From Streptomyces sp. CG 926 (lineage in GTDB: Bacteria > Actinomycetota > Actinomycetes > Streptomycetales > Streptomycetaceae), in contig NZ_QGGZ01000009.1 of assembly GCF_003148825.1 (NCBI RefSeq), forward strand, positions 186,001-250,000: 64,000 nt of DNA, given 5' to 3'. Position 1 is the stretch's first letter; the number at the start of each line of letters is the position of its first letter. Below, piece after piece: positions 24,503 to 35,114 of this stretch. The notes beneath the pieces are model-generated. The model worked only from the letters and a program-made list of their open reading frames with translations, was not told the origin of the DNA and made no database searches. A program made the translations under genes and the position numbers.

Positions 24503-25395
24503 CAGTGGGCCCTCCGCGCCGTGGGGTGCGGCGCGTAGCAGGGCCCGCGCCGCAGGGTGACGAAGGCGCCGCCCATGGCGATCTCACCGGGGAACCAGGG
24601 CTGGTCCCGCAGCCGCTCGGCGATCCGGTCCGGCCGCTTCGCCAGGCCGCTGCGGCGCAGCCGTCGTTCGAGTTCGTCCCGTTCCACGCCGCAGCACCAT
24701 TCGACGACCACGTCCCCGCCGCCGTGGGTGTAGACGTTCGCCGATCCGTGCACGGCTCCGGCAGCGCCCAGCAGCCCCGGGCGCCTGAGCAGCCTGCTGT
24801 TCAACCAGTCCTGTGCCCTGACCGACCCGGGGTCGCCCCCTGAGCCGGCGCGGCCTGTGAGCTCCGCCGCTTCGGCGGGGTGCAGGCGGTGTCCGTCGCG
24901 CCGCCACACCTGCATCAGTCCGTCACCGTGCTCCGGCAGCAGTGGGCGCCAGTCCGGGTCGGGGTGCACCAGTGCCACCGTGGCCCGCCCCTGCAGCTGG
25001 TTCAGCGCCCAACTGCCGCCCGTCGCGACGATGCGCAGCCCCGGCACACCGCGCAGTCCGCCGTGGCGCTCGTCGATGCGTGGCAGCACCGTGGCGAGGA
25101 CCCGGTCCGCCAGCGCCGGGTGCAGGGCCAGCGTCAGGCCCACGCGGGCCGGCCGGGCGGATGTGAAGCCGAGCAGGGCCCCGTCACGGCGCTCGTGTTC
25201 CCGGAGCCCGTCGGCCAGCTCGGCCACCAGGAGCGATTCGAGGGCGCGCTGCGCCTCGTCCTCGGGCTCCGGGACCGGTCGGCTGCGGGTGATGAGGCCG
25301 GCTTCGGCCCAGCCGAGACAGGTGCGGTGCGGCAGGCCGGTGGCCTCACGGCAGATGGATGCGGCACGGTGGTGGTTGTCGGTGCGCCTGGACAT
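24502..25395 (-). CDS. Hypothetical protein, 297 residues
   Basis: I do not recognise a family. The first 60 residues are basic and helical (ASICREATGLPHRTCLGWAE) and look like a DNA-binding or recognition region. The rest has mixed alpha/beta character, with LTLALHPALADRVLATVLPR and a Trp/Cys-rich VEWCCGVERDELERRLRR segment, and ends GPCYAPHPTARRAH. No signal peptide or membrane span is visible. The ATG at 25395 is preceded by GGGGAGACGT. It is coupled to the small gene downstream. Coding bias is as in neighbouring genes, so it is not obviously foreign. Confidence 0.65.
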   Translation of the reverse strand: MSRRTDNHHRAASICREATGLPHRTCLGWAEAGLITRSRPVPEPEDEAQRALESLLVAELADGLREHERRDGALLGFTSARPARVGLTLALHPALADRVLATVLPRIDERHGGLRGVPGLRIVATGGSWALNQLQGRATVALVHPDPDWRPLLPEHGDGLMQVWRRDGHRLHPAEAAELTGRAGSGGDPGSVRAQDWLNSRLLRRPGLLGAAGAVHGSANVYTHGGGDVVVEWCCGVERDELERRLRRSGLAKRPDRIAERLRDQPWFPGEIAMGGAFVTLRRGPCYAPHPTARRAH

Positions 25396-25588
25396 ACGTC
25401 TCCCCGGGCGCCGGTCCCGGTACGGGCGCGTAGAGGTTGCGTATCTCCAGCGGTCTGCTGCCACCCCGTACGGGAACTCGTCAGAGCCCTTGGCTCCCTC
25501 GGGTGTCCGGGCCCGAGTGGCGGAGCTGGTCGCCGTACACGACAACTGCGGCCAGGCTAGCAGGAGTTGCCGAGGGGGGAAATGGATA

Positions 25589-25629
25589 CCGCCCCCGCTC
25601 CGGACTTGGGGGTACCGGAGCGGGGGCGG
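25589..25629 (-). terminator. Terminator after pruA
   Basis: CCGCCCCCGCTCCGG (25589-25603) and CCGGAGCGGGGGCGG (25615-25629) form a perfect 15-bp stem, 20 bases after the pruA stop. Confidence 0.85.
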
Positions 25630-25649
25630 GGTTCAGCAGGGGGCGGAGG

Positions 25650-27281
<1,632 letters not shown>

Positions 27282-27313
27282 GGGGCTGGTAACTCCTTGA
27301 GCTAGTGGGGTGC

Positions 27314-28240
27314 CTAGTTCTTGGTGATCATCGAGCGGACGAAGAAGAGCAGGTTGGCCGGCTTCTCCGCGAGGCGACGCATGAAGTAGCCGTACCAGTC
27401 CGTGCCGTAGGCGGTGTAGACACGCATCCGGTGGCCCTCGGCGGCCAGCCGCAGGTGCTCCTCGCTGCGGATGCCGTACAGCATCTGGAACTCGTACTCG
27501 TCCAGCTTGCGCCCGGCCTTGCGGGCGAGCTCCTGGCCGATGGCGATGAGGCGGGGGTCGTGGGACCCGATCATCGGGTAGCCCTCGCCGTCCATGAGGA
27601 TCTTCAGGATCCGGACGTACGCCTTGTCGATCTCCGCCTTGTCCAGGTACGCGACCTCGGCGGGCTCCTTGTAGGCGCCCTTGACGATACGGACGCGGCT
27701 GCCGGCGGCGGCCAGGCGGCGGGCGTCGGCCTCCGTGCGGAAGAGGTACGCCTGGATCACGCAGCCGGTCTGCGGGAAGTCCCGGCGCAGCTCCTCGTGG
27801 ATCGCGAACATCGAGTCGAGGGTGGTGTGGTCCTCGGCGTCCAGCGTCACGGTGGTACCGATGGCGGCGGCGGCCTCGACGACCGGGCGGACGTTGGCGA
27901 GCGCCAGCTCGTGGCCGCCCTCCAGGGCCTGGCCGAACATGGACAGCTTGACGGACATCTCGGCCTTCTCGCCGAGGCCGAGCTCCGCGAGGCGCTCGAT
28001 GAGCTCGAGGTAGGCGTCGCGGGCGGCGTGGGACTGCGCCACCTCGGTGATGTCCTCGCCGACGACGTCGAGGGTGACCTCGAGGCCGGCCCGCGTGAGC
28101 TCCTCGACGATCGGGATGACCTGATCGACGGTCTCGCCGGGGATGAACCGATTCACCACGGGCTTGGTCACCGGGGCGGCGGAGACGATACGACGCATCT
28201 TGTCGCTGCGCGAAGCGGCGAGGATCACGGGACCCAGCAC
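27314..28240 (-). CDS. putB: Proline dehydrogenase
   Basis: This 308-residue FAD-dependent enzyme oxidises proline to 1-pyrroline-5-carboxylate and passes electrons to the quinone pool. It is a monofunctional beta/alpha barrel. Motifs include VSVK-like MSVKLSMFG, TLDAEDHTTLDS, RIVKGAYKEPAEVAY, and the C-terminal YGTDWYGYFMRRLAEKPANL. The GTG at 28240 has a strong GGAGGTG seven bases upstream, which favours it over an ATG further up. pruA follows 32 bases later. It is divergent from a PucR-type regulator. Confidence 0.93.
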   Translation of the reverse strand: MLGPVILAASRSDKMRRIVSAAPVTKPVVNRFIPGETVDQVIPIVEELTRAGLEVTLDVVGEDITEVAQSHAARDAYLELIERLAELGLGEKAEMSVKLSMFGQALEGGHELALANVRPVVEAAAAIGTTVTLDAEDHTTLDSMFAIHEELRRDFPQTGCVIQAYLFRTEADARRLAAAGSRVRIVKGAYKEPAEVAYLDKAEIDKAYVRILKILMDGEGYPMIGSHDPRLIAIGQELARKAGRKLDEYEFQMLYGIRSEEHLRLAAEGHRMRVYTAYGTDWYGYFMRRLAEKPANLLFFVRSMITKN

Positions 28241-28297
28241 GGGGCACCTCCAGCGGGTGGCAGAAGAAAAGCGCAAGTGAAACCACCGTGAAACCTA

Positions 28298-28314
28298 AGG
28301 ATCGCTTTGATCCT
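28298..28314. promoter_or_regulatory. Inverted repeat AGGATC-N5-GATCCT between putB and putR
   Basis: A perfect 6+6 palindrome lies in the 159-base divergent region and is the best candidate binding site there for the proline regulator. Confidence 0.4.
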
Positions 28315-28399
28315 CTGCCATCGACAGCTGTCACGCATCCGTGTCCCGGATCTCATACATCTGTCTGAAGGGTCCGCTCCGGGGTGGGAGAATATCCGC

Positions 28400-29755
28400 G
28401 TGAAGGGCGATTACCAGGACCTGGTGGACGAGATCTCCGCGCTGCTCGGCGCCCCGGCGACCCTGGAGAACCGGGACTTCCGCCTGATCGCCTTCGGCGC
28501 CCACGACAGCGACGACGATCTCGCCATGGACCCGGTCCGGACCCGCTCGATCCTGACCCGACAGTCCACGGCGGACGTCCGGTCCTGGTTCGAGGCCTTC
28601 GGCATCGCCCGCGCCACCGGACCCGTCCGGATCCCGGCGGCGCCCGACGCGGGGGTGTTCCGGGGGCGGATCTGCCTGCCGGTGCGGTACCGGGGCATCG
28701 TGCAGGGCTACGTATGGCTGCTCGACCAGGAGCCCGGCAAGCCCGGGCCGGGGCCCGCGGCGCTGGACGCGGCCATGGAGGTGGCCCAGCGCATCGGTGT
28801 GCTGCTCGCCGAGGAGGCGAAGGCGGGGGCCGACCTGTCGCGGGAGTTCCTGGCGGTGCTCACGGCCGGCCGGGGCTGGCAGCAGGACATGGCGGTGGCC
28901 GCGCTGCGGGTGGCCCTCGGCCCGGGCGGGGACGGACTGCACGCGGCGGTCTGCGTGACGCCCTGGCCCGGGGAGGCTCCGGCGTCGGTACCGGGCGCGG
29001 CGGCGGTGTGCGTCGTACCGCGGCGGGGCGGGGGCGAGCCGGGCGCCGGGGCGGGTACCGGTACGGGAGCGGGGTCCGGGTCGCACGCCGCGGGTGAACC
29101 GGCTCTGGCGGTACTGCTCCGGCTGCGCTCGACGGACGCGCTGACTCCGGCCCTGGCGGCGGTGGCCCGACTGCTGCCGCGCGCGGCGGAGGTGACCGGA
29201 ACGGGCGGCAAGGACACGGCCGGAAAGGCCGGAGGCGGAAAGGTCCCGGGTGGAGAGGGCGCGGGCGGAAAGGGGACGGGCGGAAAGGGCGGGAGCGCCG
29301 GGGCCACCGCCACCACCACGGCCGCCACGGTCACGGCCCGTGGTGCGACCGCCGGCGTCGCCGATCCCGTACGGGGTCTCGCGGACCTGCCCACCGCCTG
29401 GGAGCGGGCCGTCGCAGCCGCCCGGGCCGCGGCGGCCCAGCCCCGGTTCGGCCCGGTCGCCCAGTGGTCGGCGATCGGCCCGTACCGGATGCTGGCGGCG
29501 CTCGCCGCCGATCCGGTGGACGACCCGGCGGCGCGCACCCTGTTGACCCCGGCCCACCGCGAACTCGCCCGTACCGCCGAGGTCTACCTGGACTGCGCGG
29601 GCCAAGCGGGCCGAGCGGCGGCCGCCTTGGGCATCCACCGCCAGACCCTCTACTACCGCTTGGCCAAGGTGGAGGAGCTGACCGGGCTCGACCTGGACGA
29701 GGGCGAGGACCGCCTGCTGCTCCACATGGCCCTCAAGGCCGCGCGCCTGACGTAG
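28400..29755 (+). CDS. putR: PucR family regulator of proline catabolism
   Basis: This 451-residue regulator is divergent from putB-pruA, which it most likely activates in response to proline. The N-terminal part (about 1-140) is the sensor region, and the C-terminal PucR helix-turn-helix contains AAALGIHRQTLYYRLAKVEE followed by LTGLDLDEGEDRLLLHMALK. Between about residues 210 and 315 there is an unusual low-complexity insert of Gly, Ala, Thr and GGK repeats, which looks disordered. The start is the GTG at 28400 after a GGGAGA site; the frame is open upstream but without a ribosome site. The symbol is given by context. Confidence 0.82.
   Translation: MKGDYQDLVDEISALLGAPATLENRDFRLIAFGAHDSDDDLAMDPVRTRSILTRQSTADVRSWFEAFGIARATGPVRIPAAPDAGVFRGRICLPVRYRGIVQGYVWLLDQEPGKPGPGPAALDAAMEVAQRIGVLLAEEAKAGADLSREFLAVLTAGRGWQQDMAVAALRVALGPGGDGLHAAVCVTPWPGEAPASVPGAAAVCVVPRRGGGEPGAGAGTGTGAGSGSHAAGEPALAVLLRLRSTDALTPALAAVARLLPRAAEVTGTGGKDTAGKAGGGKVPGGEGAGGKGTGGKGGSAGATATTTAATVTARGATAGVADPVRGLADLPTAWERAVAAARAAAAQPRFGPVAQWSAIGPYRMLAALAADPVDDPAARTLLTPAHRELARTAEVYLDCAGQAGRAAAALGIHRQTLYYRLAKVEELTGLDLDEGEDRLLLHMALKAARLT
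29200..29300 (+). repeat. Imperfect GGCGGAAAG repeats inside putR
   Basis: The motif GGCGGAAAG(G/T) recurs at about 12-15 base spacing and encodes the repeated GGK/GGE linker of the regulator. This is an in-frame low-complexity expansion, not a mobile element. Confidence 0.5.
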
Positions 29756-29779
29756 CGGCCCCTCCGGTTCCGGCTTCGG

Positions 29780-30358
29780 TCATCCCCCGGAGCGGGTCAT
29801 CGCCTCCGCCGCGCGCCGCATGCCCTCGGTGAACTCCTCGGCGGTCGCGGCCGACTCCGGGTCGAAGAGCCACTGGATCATCAGGCCGTTGAGCAGCGCC
29901 TGGTAGAAGCCGCCCAGGGTACGTACGTCCCGCTCGTCGAGCTGGTCCTCCGGGGTTCCGGTGAGCATCGAGATCAGCCCCCGGCGCCCCTCGGCCTGCG
30001 AGGCCGCGAGCATGGACCTCAACTCCGGCCGCTGGTCCCGGCCGAGCGCCACCTCCAGGCTGGCGGCCCAGACCGGGCCCGACTTCTCGTGCTGTGCCAG
30101 CACGCCTTCCCACAGCGCGCGGAAGCGCTCCGACGACCCGCCCTCGCCGGCCAGTCCGTCCTGGAAAACCGCGCCCCACTCCTCCATCAGACCGATGAAC
30201 GCCTGGGCGAGGAGGGCGTCCTTCGAGCCGTAGTGGTAGCCGATGGAGGCCAGGTTCGTCCCGGAGGCGCTGACGATGTCGCGTGCGGTCGTACGCACGA
30301 ACCCCTTCTCGACCAGGCACTTCTTGGCGCCTTCAAGCAGATCTTCGCGGTGTCCCAT
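29780..30358 (-). CDS. TetR family repressor of the adjacent MFS pump
   Basis: This 192-residue TetR protein has its helix-turn-helix at about 8-52 (GFVRTTARDIVSASGTNLAS then IGYHYGSKDALLAQAFI). The C-terminal part is a typical TetR ligand domain. The ATG at 30358 is chosen because the protein then starts with MGHREDLLEGAKKC; a codon seven residues upstream is also open. It is divergent from an EmrB/QacA-type efflux gene, with a palindrome and direct repeats between them, so it almost certainly represses that gene and itself until a drug-like ligand binds. Confidence 0.9.
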   Translation of the reverse strand: MGHREDLLEGAKKCLVEKGFVRTTARDIVSASGTNLASIGYHYGSKDALLAQAFIGLMEEWGAVFQDGLAGEGGSSERFRALWEGVLAQHEKSGPVWAASLEVALGRDQRPELRSMLAASQAEGRRGLISMLTGTPEDQLDERDVRTLGGFYQALLNGLMIQWLFDPESAATAEEFTEGMRRAAEAMTRSGG

Positions 30359-30398
30359 GACCACACGGTAGCAAGACAAGCGTCCAAGACAACAGTTC

Positions 30399-30435
30399 TA
30401 GACAGACGTCATAGACAGACGTTTAAGACGTCTGT
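30399..30435. promoter_or_regulatory. TetR operator region: two TAGACAGACGT repeats and a palindrome
   Basis: TAGACAGACGT occurs at 30399-30409 and 30412-30422 (13-base period). The second copy is half of the perfect palindrome ACAGACGT-TTAAG-ACGTCTGT (30415-30435), 12 bases before the MFS start codon. Confidence 0.75.
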
Positions 30436-30447
30436 ATATTCCTGCTC

Positions 30448-32004
30448 ATGACAAACCCCGCTGTCACAGCGCCCCGTGCCGGCCGCCGCGAATGGACCGC
30501 CTTCACCGTCCTCCTGCTGCCGCTGCTCCTGGTCTCGATGGACGTCTCCGTCCTCTACTTCGCCATCCCGGCCATCACCGAGCAGCTCGACCCGAGCTCC
30601 ACCCAGCAGCTCTGGATCTTCGACAGCTACGCCTTCGCCCTGTCCGGCCTGCTGATCACGATGGGCTCGCTCGGTGACCGGATCGGCCGCCGCAAGCTGC
30701 TGCTGATCGGCGCGACCGCCTTCGGCCTCGCCTCGATCGGCGCCGCCTGCGCCACCAGCGCCGAGATGCTCATCGCGGCCCGCGTGCTGCTCGGTGTCGG
30801 CGGCGCCACCCTGATGCCCTCCACGCTGGCCCTCGTACGGAACCTCTTCCAGGACGACAAGCAGCGCGGGCAGGCCATCGCCATCTGGTCCGGGGCGATG
30901 ACCGGCGGTATCGCCCTCGGCTCGGTGCTCAGCGGGGTGCTGCTGAACCACTTCTACTGGGGCTCCGTCTTCCTCATCAACGTGCCCGCGATGCTGCTCC
31001 TGCTGCTCCTGGTCCCGGCCTTGGTGCCGGAGTTCAAGGACCCGACCCCCGGCCGCTTCGACCTGCTGAGCGTCCCGCTGTCCATGGCCGCGGTGCTGCC
31101 GGTCGTCTACGGACTCAAGGAGATCGCCGCCGAGGGCTTCGAACCCCTTTACGCCGGCTGCCTCGCCGCCGGACTGGCCTTCGGGTACGCCTTCGTCCGC
31201 CGTCAGCGCTCCCGTGAGGACGCCATGGTGAGCCGGGCGTTGTTCGCCGGCCGCGGCTTCGGGGCGGGCATCGGCCTCAACACCGTCGCCGCCTTCGCCA
31301 TGATGGGCTCCGCCTACTTCACCACCCAGTACCTCCAGTCGGTGCTCGGCATGGGCACCCTGGAAGCCGCCCTGTGGAGCCTGGCCCCCTCGGTCGTCAT
31401 CGGCGCCGCGGCCCCGGTCTCCGCCGCCCTCGCCCAGAAGCTGGACCGGGCCTACGTGATCGCCGGTGGGTTCGTCCTGGCCGCCGCCGGATTCGTCCTG
31501 GTCGGCCTGGTGGACACCGACTCCCTGTGGCTGATCCTCACCGGTGCCGGGGTGCTGGCCTCGGGCATCGTCACCGTGCTGTCCCTGGTGTCCGACATGG
31601 CGCTGGCCTCCGCCCCCGCCGAGAAGGCCGGATCCGCCGCCTCCCTGCTGGAGACCGGGACGGAGTTCGGCGGCGCCCTGGGCATGGCGGTCCTCGGCAG
31701 CCTGGGCACCGCGATCTACCGCGCCGACCTGGCCGACGCCGAGCCCGCGGTACGGGAGACCCTGGGCGGCGCCGTCGCCACCGCCCACCACATCGGCGGG
31801 CCGGCCGGGGAGCAGGTTCTCGCCCTGGCCCGGGAGGCCTTCGTCCACGGGATGCAGTACGCGGCCTGGGGCGGTGCGGCGCTGCTGCTCGGGGCGGCCG
31901 TGCTCGCCGCGGCTCTGATGCGGGGGATCGAAGCGCCCGCCCCGCCCGCGGCGGAGCCCGGGGCCCGGACCGAGGACCGCCTCCACGAGGCGTCGTACCA
32001 CTGA
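30448..32004 (+). CDS. MFS drug efflux transporter (DHA2/EmrB-QacA type)
   Basis: This 518-residue proton-coupled exporter has about 14 hydrophobic segments. Family marks: LVSMDVSVLYFAIPAI (motif D1 area, first helix), GSLGDRIGRRKLLL (motif A), and LGVGGATLMPSTLALVRNLF with GGIALGSVLSGVLL (motif C). The ATG at 30448 is very close to the operator palindrome, so repression would block initiation directly. Substrates of relatives are cationic drugs, dyes or antibiotics. The divergent TetR gene is its regulator. Confidence 0.9.
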   Translation: MTNPAVTAPRAGRREWTAFTVLLLPLLLVSMDVSVLYFAIPAITEQLDPSSTQQLWIFDSYAFALSGLLITMGSLGDRIGRRKLLLIGATAFGLASIGAACATSAEMLIAARVLLGVGGATLMPSTLALVRNLFQDDKQRGQAIAIWSGAMTGGIALGSVLSGVLLNHFYWGSVFLINVPAMLLLLLLVPALVPEFKDPTPGRFDLLSVPLSMAAVLPVVYGLKEIAAEGFEPLYAGCLAAGLAFGYAFVRRQRSREDAMVSRALFAGRGFGAGIGLNTVAAFAMMGSAYFTTQYLQSVLGMGTLEAALWSLAPSVVIGAAAPVSAALAQKLDRAYVIAGGFVLAAAGFVLVGLVDTDSLWLILTGAGVLASGIVTVLSLVSDMALASAPAEKAGSAASLLETGTEFGGALGMAVLGSLGTAIYRADLADAEPAVRETLGGAVATAHHIGGPAGEQVLALAREAFVHGMQYAAWGGAALLLGAAVLAAALMRGIEAPAPPAAEPGARTEDRLHEASYH

Positions 32005-32037
32005 ACCGCCCGCCGCTGCGCACGGCCGACGGAACGC

Positions 32038-32069
32038 GGAAGGGCCCGGGGTCTCCCCCGGGCCCTTCC
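32038..32069. terminator. Bidirectional terminator between MFS gene and serA
   Basis: GGAAGGGCCCGGGG (32038-32051) and CCCCGGGCCCTTCC (32056-32069) form a perfect 14-bp stem with a 4-base loop, followed by TT. Confidence 0.85.
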
Positions 32070-32092
32070 TTCACGTGATCACCCTTGCGGGC

Positions 32093-33682
32093 TCAGGCGA
32101 GGCTGACGGTGCGCGCCGAGACGGCGCCGATCTCGGTGGCGATGTCCGCGAGGACGTTCGCCGGAACCGCGGCGTCGACGGTGAGGACGGCGAGCGCCTC
32201 ACCGTGCGCCTCGGCGCGGGCGACCTGCATGCCCGCGATGTTCAGACCGCCCTCGCCGAGGACGCGGCCGACGGTGCCGACCACGCCGGGGCGGTCGGTG
32301 TAGCGCAGCACGACCATGTGGTCGGCCAGCGACAGGTCCACGTCGTACTCCCCGACGCCGACGATCTTCTGAAGGTGCTTCGGGCCCGCGAGCGTGCCGG
32401 AGACCGAGACCTCCTGACCGTCCGACAAGGTGCCGCGTACGGTCACCACGTTGCGGTGGTCCGGGGACTCCGAGCTGGTGGTCAGCCGCACCTCGACGCC
32501 GCGCTCCTGCGCGAACAGCGGGGCGTTGACGTAGGAGACCGTCTCGTCGACGACGTCCTCGAAGACACCCTTGAGGGCGGAGAGTTCCAGCACCTTGACG
32601 TCGTGCTGGGTGATCTCGCCGCAGACCTCGACGTCGAGGCGGACCGCGACCTCGCCCGCGAGAGCGGTGAAGATGCGGCCGAGCTTCTCGGCGAGCGGCA
32701 GGCCCGGACGGACGTCCTCGGCGATGACGCCACCCTGGACGTTGACGGCGTCCGGTACGAGCTCACCGGCGAGCGCGAGACGTACCGACTTGGCGACCGA
32801 GACACCGGCCTTCTCCTGGGCCTCGTCCGTGGACGCGCCCAGGTGCGGGGTGCAGACGACCTGGTCGAGCTCGAAGAGCGGGGAGTCCGTGCAGGGCTCC
32901 TTCGCGTACACGTCGAGGCCGGCGCCGGCGACGCGGCCCTCCTTGATGGCCGTGTAGAGCGCGGCCTCGTCGACGATCCCACCACGGGCGGCGTTGACGA
33001 TGCGGACCGACGGCTTCACCTTGTGCAGGGCCTCGTCCCCGATGAGACCGAGGGTCTCGGGGGTCTTGGGCAGGTGCACGGTGATGAAGTCGGCGACCTC
33101 CAGGAGCTCGTCCAGCGTCAGCATCTTGACGCCCATCTGGGCGGCGCGCGCGGGCTGTACGTAGGGGTCGTACGCGACGATCTTCATGCCGAAGGCCGAC
33201 ATGCGCTGGGCGACCAGGACGCCGATGCGGCCGAGGCCGACGACGCCGAGGGTCTTCTCGCTGAGCTCGACACCCGTGTACTTGTTCCGCTTCCACTCGC
33301 CGTTCTTCAGGGCGGTGTTGGCCTGCGGAATGTTGCGGGCGGTGGCGACGAGCAGGCCGCAGGCCAGCTCGGCCGCGGTCACGATGTTCGAGGTCGGCGC
33401 GTTGACGACCATCACGCCGGCCTTGGTGGCGGACGAGACGTCCACGTTGTCCAGACCGACGCCGGCACGCGCGACGACCCGCAGCTTCTTGGCCACGGCG
33501 ATGGCCTCGGCGTCGACCTTGGTGGCGGAGCGGACGAGGATCGCGTCGACGTCGACGATCGCGGGCAGCAGCTCGGCGCGGTCCGCGCCGTTGCAGTGCC
33601 GGATCTCGAAGTCCGGGCCCAGCGCCTCGACGGTGGCGGGCGACAGCTCTTCGGCGATGAGTACGACAGGTTTCGAGCTCAC
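32093..33682 (-). CDS. serA: D-3-phosphoglycerate dehydrogenase
   Basis: This 529-residue enzyme starts serine synthesis by oxidising 3-phosphoglycerate. It is the long type I form found in mycobacteria. Order of domains: substrate/nucleotide-binding (1-310, with VVGLGRIGVLVAQRM and NAARGGIVDEAAL, catalytic HLGAST), an allosteric substrate-binding (ASB) domain (about 315-450), and a C-terminal ACT domain (about 455-529) that binds serine. The GTG at 33682 follows GAGGACC. It is downstream of ilvC, but a terminator and 286 bases intervene, so it probably has its own promoter; TACACT at about 33796 (minus strand) could be its -10. Confidence 0.95.
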   Translation of the reverse strand: MSSKPVVLIAEELSPATVEALGPDFEIRHCNGADRAELLPAIVDVDAILVRSATKVDAEAIAVAKKLRVVARAGVGLDNVDVSSATKAGVMVVNAPTSNIVTAAELACGLLVATARNIPQANTALKNGEWKRNKYTGVELSEKTLGVVGLGRIGVLVAQRMSAFGMKIVAYDPYVQPARAAQMGVKMLTLDELLEVADFITVHLPKTPETLGLIGDEALHKVKPSVRIVNAARGGIVDEAALYTAIKEGRVAGAGLDVYAKEPCTDSPLFELDQVVCTPHLGASTDEAQEKAGVSVAKSVRLALAGELVPDAVNVQGGVIAEDVRPGLPLAEKLGRIFTALAGEVAVRLDVEVCGEITQHDVKVLELSALKGVFEDVVDETVSYVNAPLFAQERGVEVRLTTSSESPDHRNVVTVRGTLSDGQEVSVSGTLAGPKHLQKIVGVGEYDVDLSLADHMVVLRYTDRPGVVGTVGRVLGEGGLNIAGMQVARAEAHGEALAVLTVDAAVPANVLADIATEIGAVSARTVSLA

Positions 33683-33927
33683 GTGGGTCCTCACAAGTCC
33701 AGTGCGGACGGCCGTCCCGACGGCCGCAGGCGGTGGAGGGGGTAGCCGCGTGGAAGACGCACGACACTGTGGGCCTGACGCGTATGTGTTGAGCAGTGTA
33801 GTGGCGCCGGCGGGCCGGATTTCCGCCTGTACGGAAGGATCACCCGTCCGTGGTTGGCCGGCGTGGACAACCCGCGCCCGTGAGGGCCGGATTCCCGGCG
33901 TGCGACACCCGTCCGGTGATGCACGGC

Positions 33928-33956
33928 GGGGCCGGGACCTCGCGTGTCCCGGCCCC
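33928..33956 (-). terminator. Terminator after ilvC
   Basis: GGGGCCGGGAC (33928-33938) and GTCCCGGCCCC (33946-33956) form an 11-bp stem 12 bases after the ilvC stop, separating the ilv operon from serA. Confidence 0.8.
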
Positions 33957-33968
33957 TCCGTCACGAGA

Positions 33969-34970
33969 TCAGCTCTCGTCGTTGTCGACCCAGCTCATCA
34001 GCTTGCGCAGCTTCTTGCCGGTGGTCTCCAGCAGGTGCTCCTCGTCGGCCTTCTTGTACTCGTTGTACTTCGGCAGACCGGCCTTGTACTCGGCCATCCA
34101 GGTGTTGGCGAACTCGCCGCTCTGGATCTCCGCGAGGACCTTCTTCATCTCGGCCTTGGTGGCGTCGGTGATGACGCGCGGGCCGGTGATGTAGTCGCCC
34201 CACTCGGCGGTCTCGGAGACCGACCAGCGCATCTTCTCCAGGCCGCCCTCGTACATGAGGTCGACGATGAGCTTCAGCTCGTGCAGGCACTCGAAGTACG
34301 CGATCTCCGGCTGGTAGCCGGCCTCGGTCAGGGTCTCGAAACCGGCCTTGACCAGCGCGGAGGCGCCACCGCAGAGGACGGCCTGCTCACCGAACAGGTC
34401 GGTCTCGGTCTCCTCGGTGAAGGTGGTCTTGATGACGCCGGCGCGGGTGCCGCCGATGCCGGCCGCGTACGAGAGCGCGAGGGCGAAGGCGGAGCCGGTG
34501 AAGTCCTGCTCGACGGCGGCGATGCAGGGAACGCCGCGGCCCTCCTCGTACTGACGGCGGACCAGGTGACCCGGGCCCTTCGGGGCGACGAGGGCGACGT
34601 CCACGTTGGCCGGGGGCTTGATGAAGCCGTAGCGGACGTTGAAGCCGTGGCCGAAGAAGAGCGCGTCGCCCTCCTCGAGGTGCTCCTTGATGGACTCCTC
34701 GTAGATCTCGGCCTGCAGCGGGTCCGGGGTGAGGATCATGATGACGTTCGCCCATGCGGCGGCCTCGGCCACGGGGACGACCTTCAGACCCTGCTCCTCG
34801 GCCTTGGCCTTGGACTTCGAGCCCTCCTTCAGACCGACGACGACGTCGACGCCGGAGTCACGGAGCGACAGCGCGTGGGCGTGGCCCTGGCTGCCGTAAC
34901 CGATGACCGCGACCTTGCGGCCCTGGATGATGGACAGGTCGGCGTCGTTCTCGTAGAACAGCTCGGCCAC
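33969..34970 (-). CDS. ilvC: Ketol-acid reductoisomerase
   Basis: This 333-residue class I enzyme isomerises and reduces acetolactate and acetohydroxybutyrate with NADPH and Mg2+. The Rossmann motif VIGYGSQGHAHALSLRDSG lies at about 22-40; the metal ligands lie in the C-terminal knotted domain (TETDLFGEQAVLCGG, then CLHELKLIVDLMYEGG). The GTG at 34970 has AAGGAG eleven bases upstream and gives the usual VAELFYENDADL start; an upstream ATG gives a longer, non-conserved lead. It is last of ilvB-ilvH-ilvC, 144 bases after ilvH. Confidence 0.95.
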   Translation of the reverse strand: MAELFYENDADLSIIQGRKVAVIGYGSQGHAHALSLRDSGVDVVVGLKEGSKSKAKAEEQGLKVVPVAEAAAWANVIMILTPDPLQAEIYEESIKEHLEEGDALFFGHGFNVRYGFIKPPANVDVALVAPKGPGHLVRRQYEEGRGVPCIAAVEQDFTGSAFALALSYAAGIGGTRAGVIKTTFTEETETDLFGEQAVLCGGASALVKAGFETLTEAGYQPEIAYFECLHELKLIVDLMYEGGLEKMRWSVSETAEWGDYITGPRVITDATKAEMKKVLAEIQSGEFANTWMAEYKAGLPKYNEYKKADEEHLLETTGKKLRKLMSWVDNDES

Positions 34971-35114
34971 TGGGATATCTCCTTGGTGCGCTGGTGTTGC
35001 TCCCACCGTACGGCGGGGAACGGAATCTGAGTTTCTCGGTCTCGCTATGCGAGCTGAGCGTGTCTGCCGGGGCCGGGGCTGCCGCTGGACCGCGGCCGCC
35101 CCCGGCCGGCCGGG

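Noticed and set aside
25510..25550. GCCCGAGTGGCGGAGCTGGT, like the 5' end of a tRNA-Leu
   Set aside because: The rest cannot be folded into a cloverleaf: there is no anticodon arm, no GTTCGA T-loop and no matching acceptor 3' strand.
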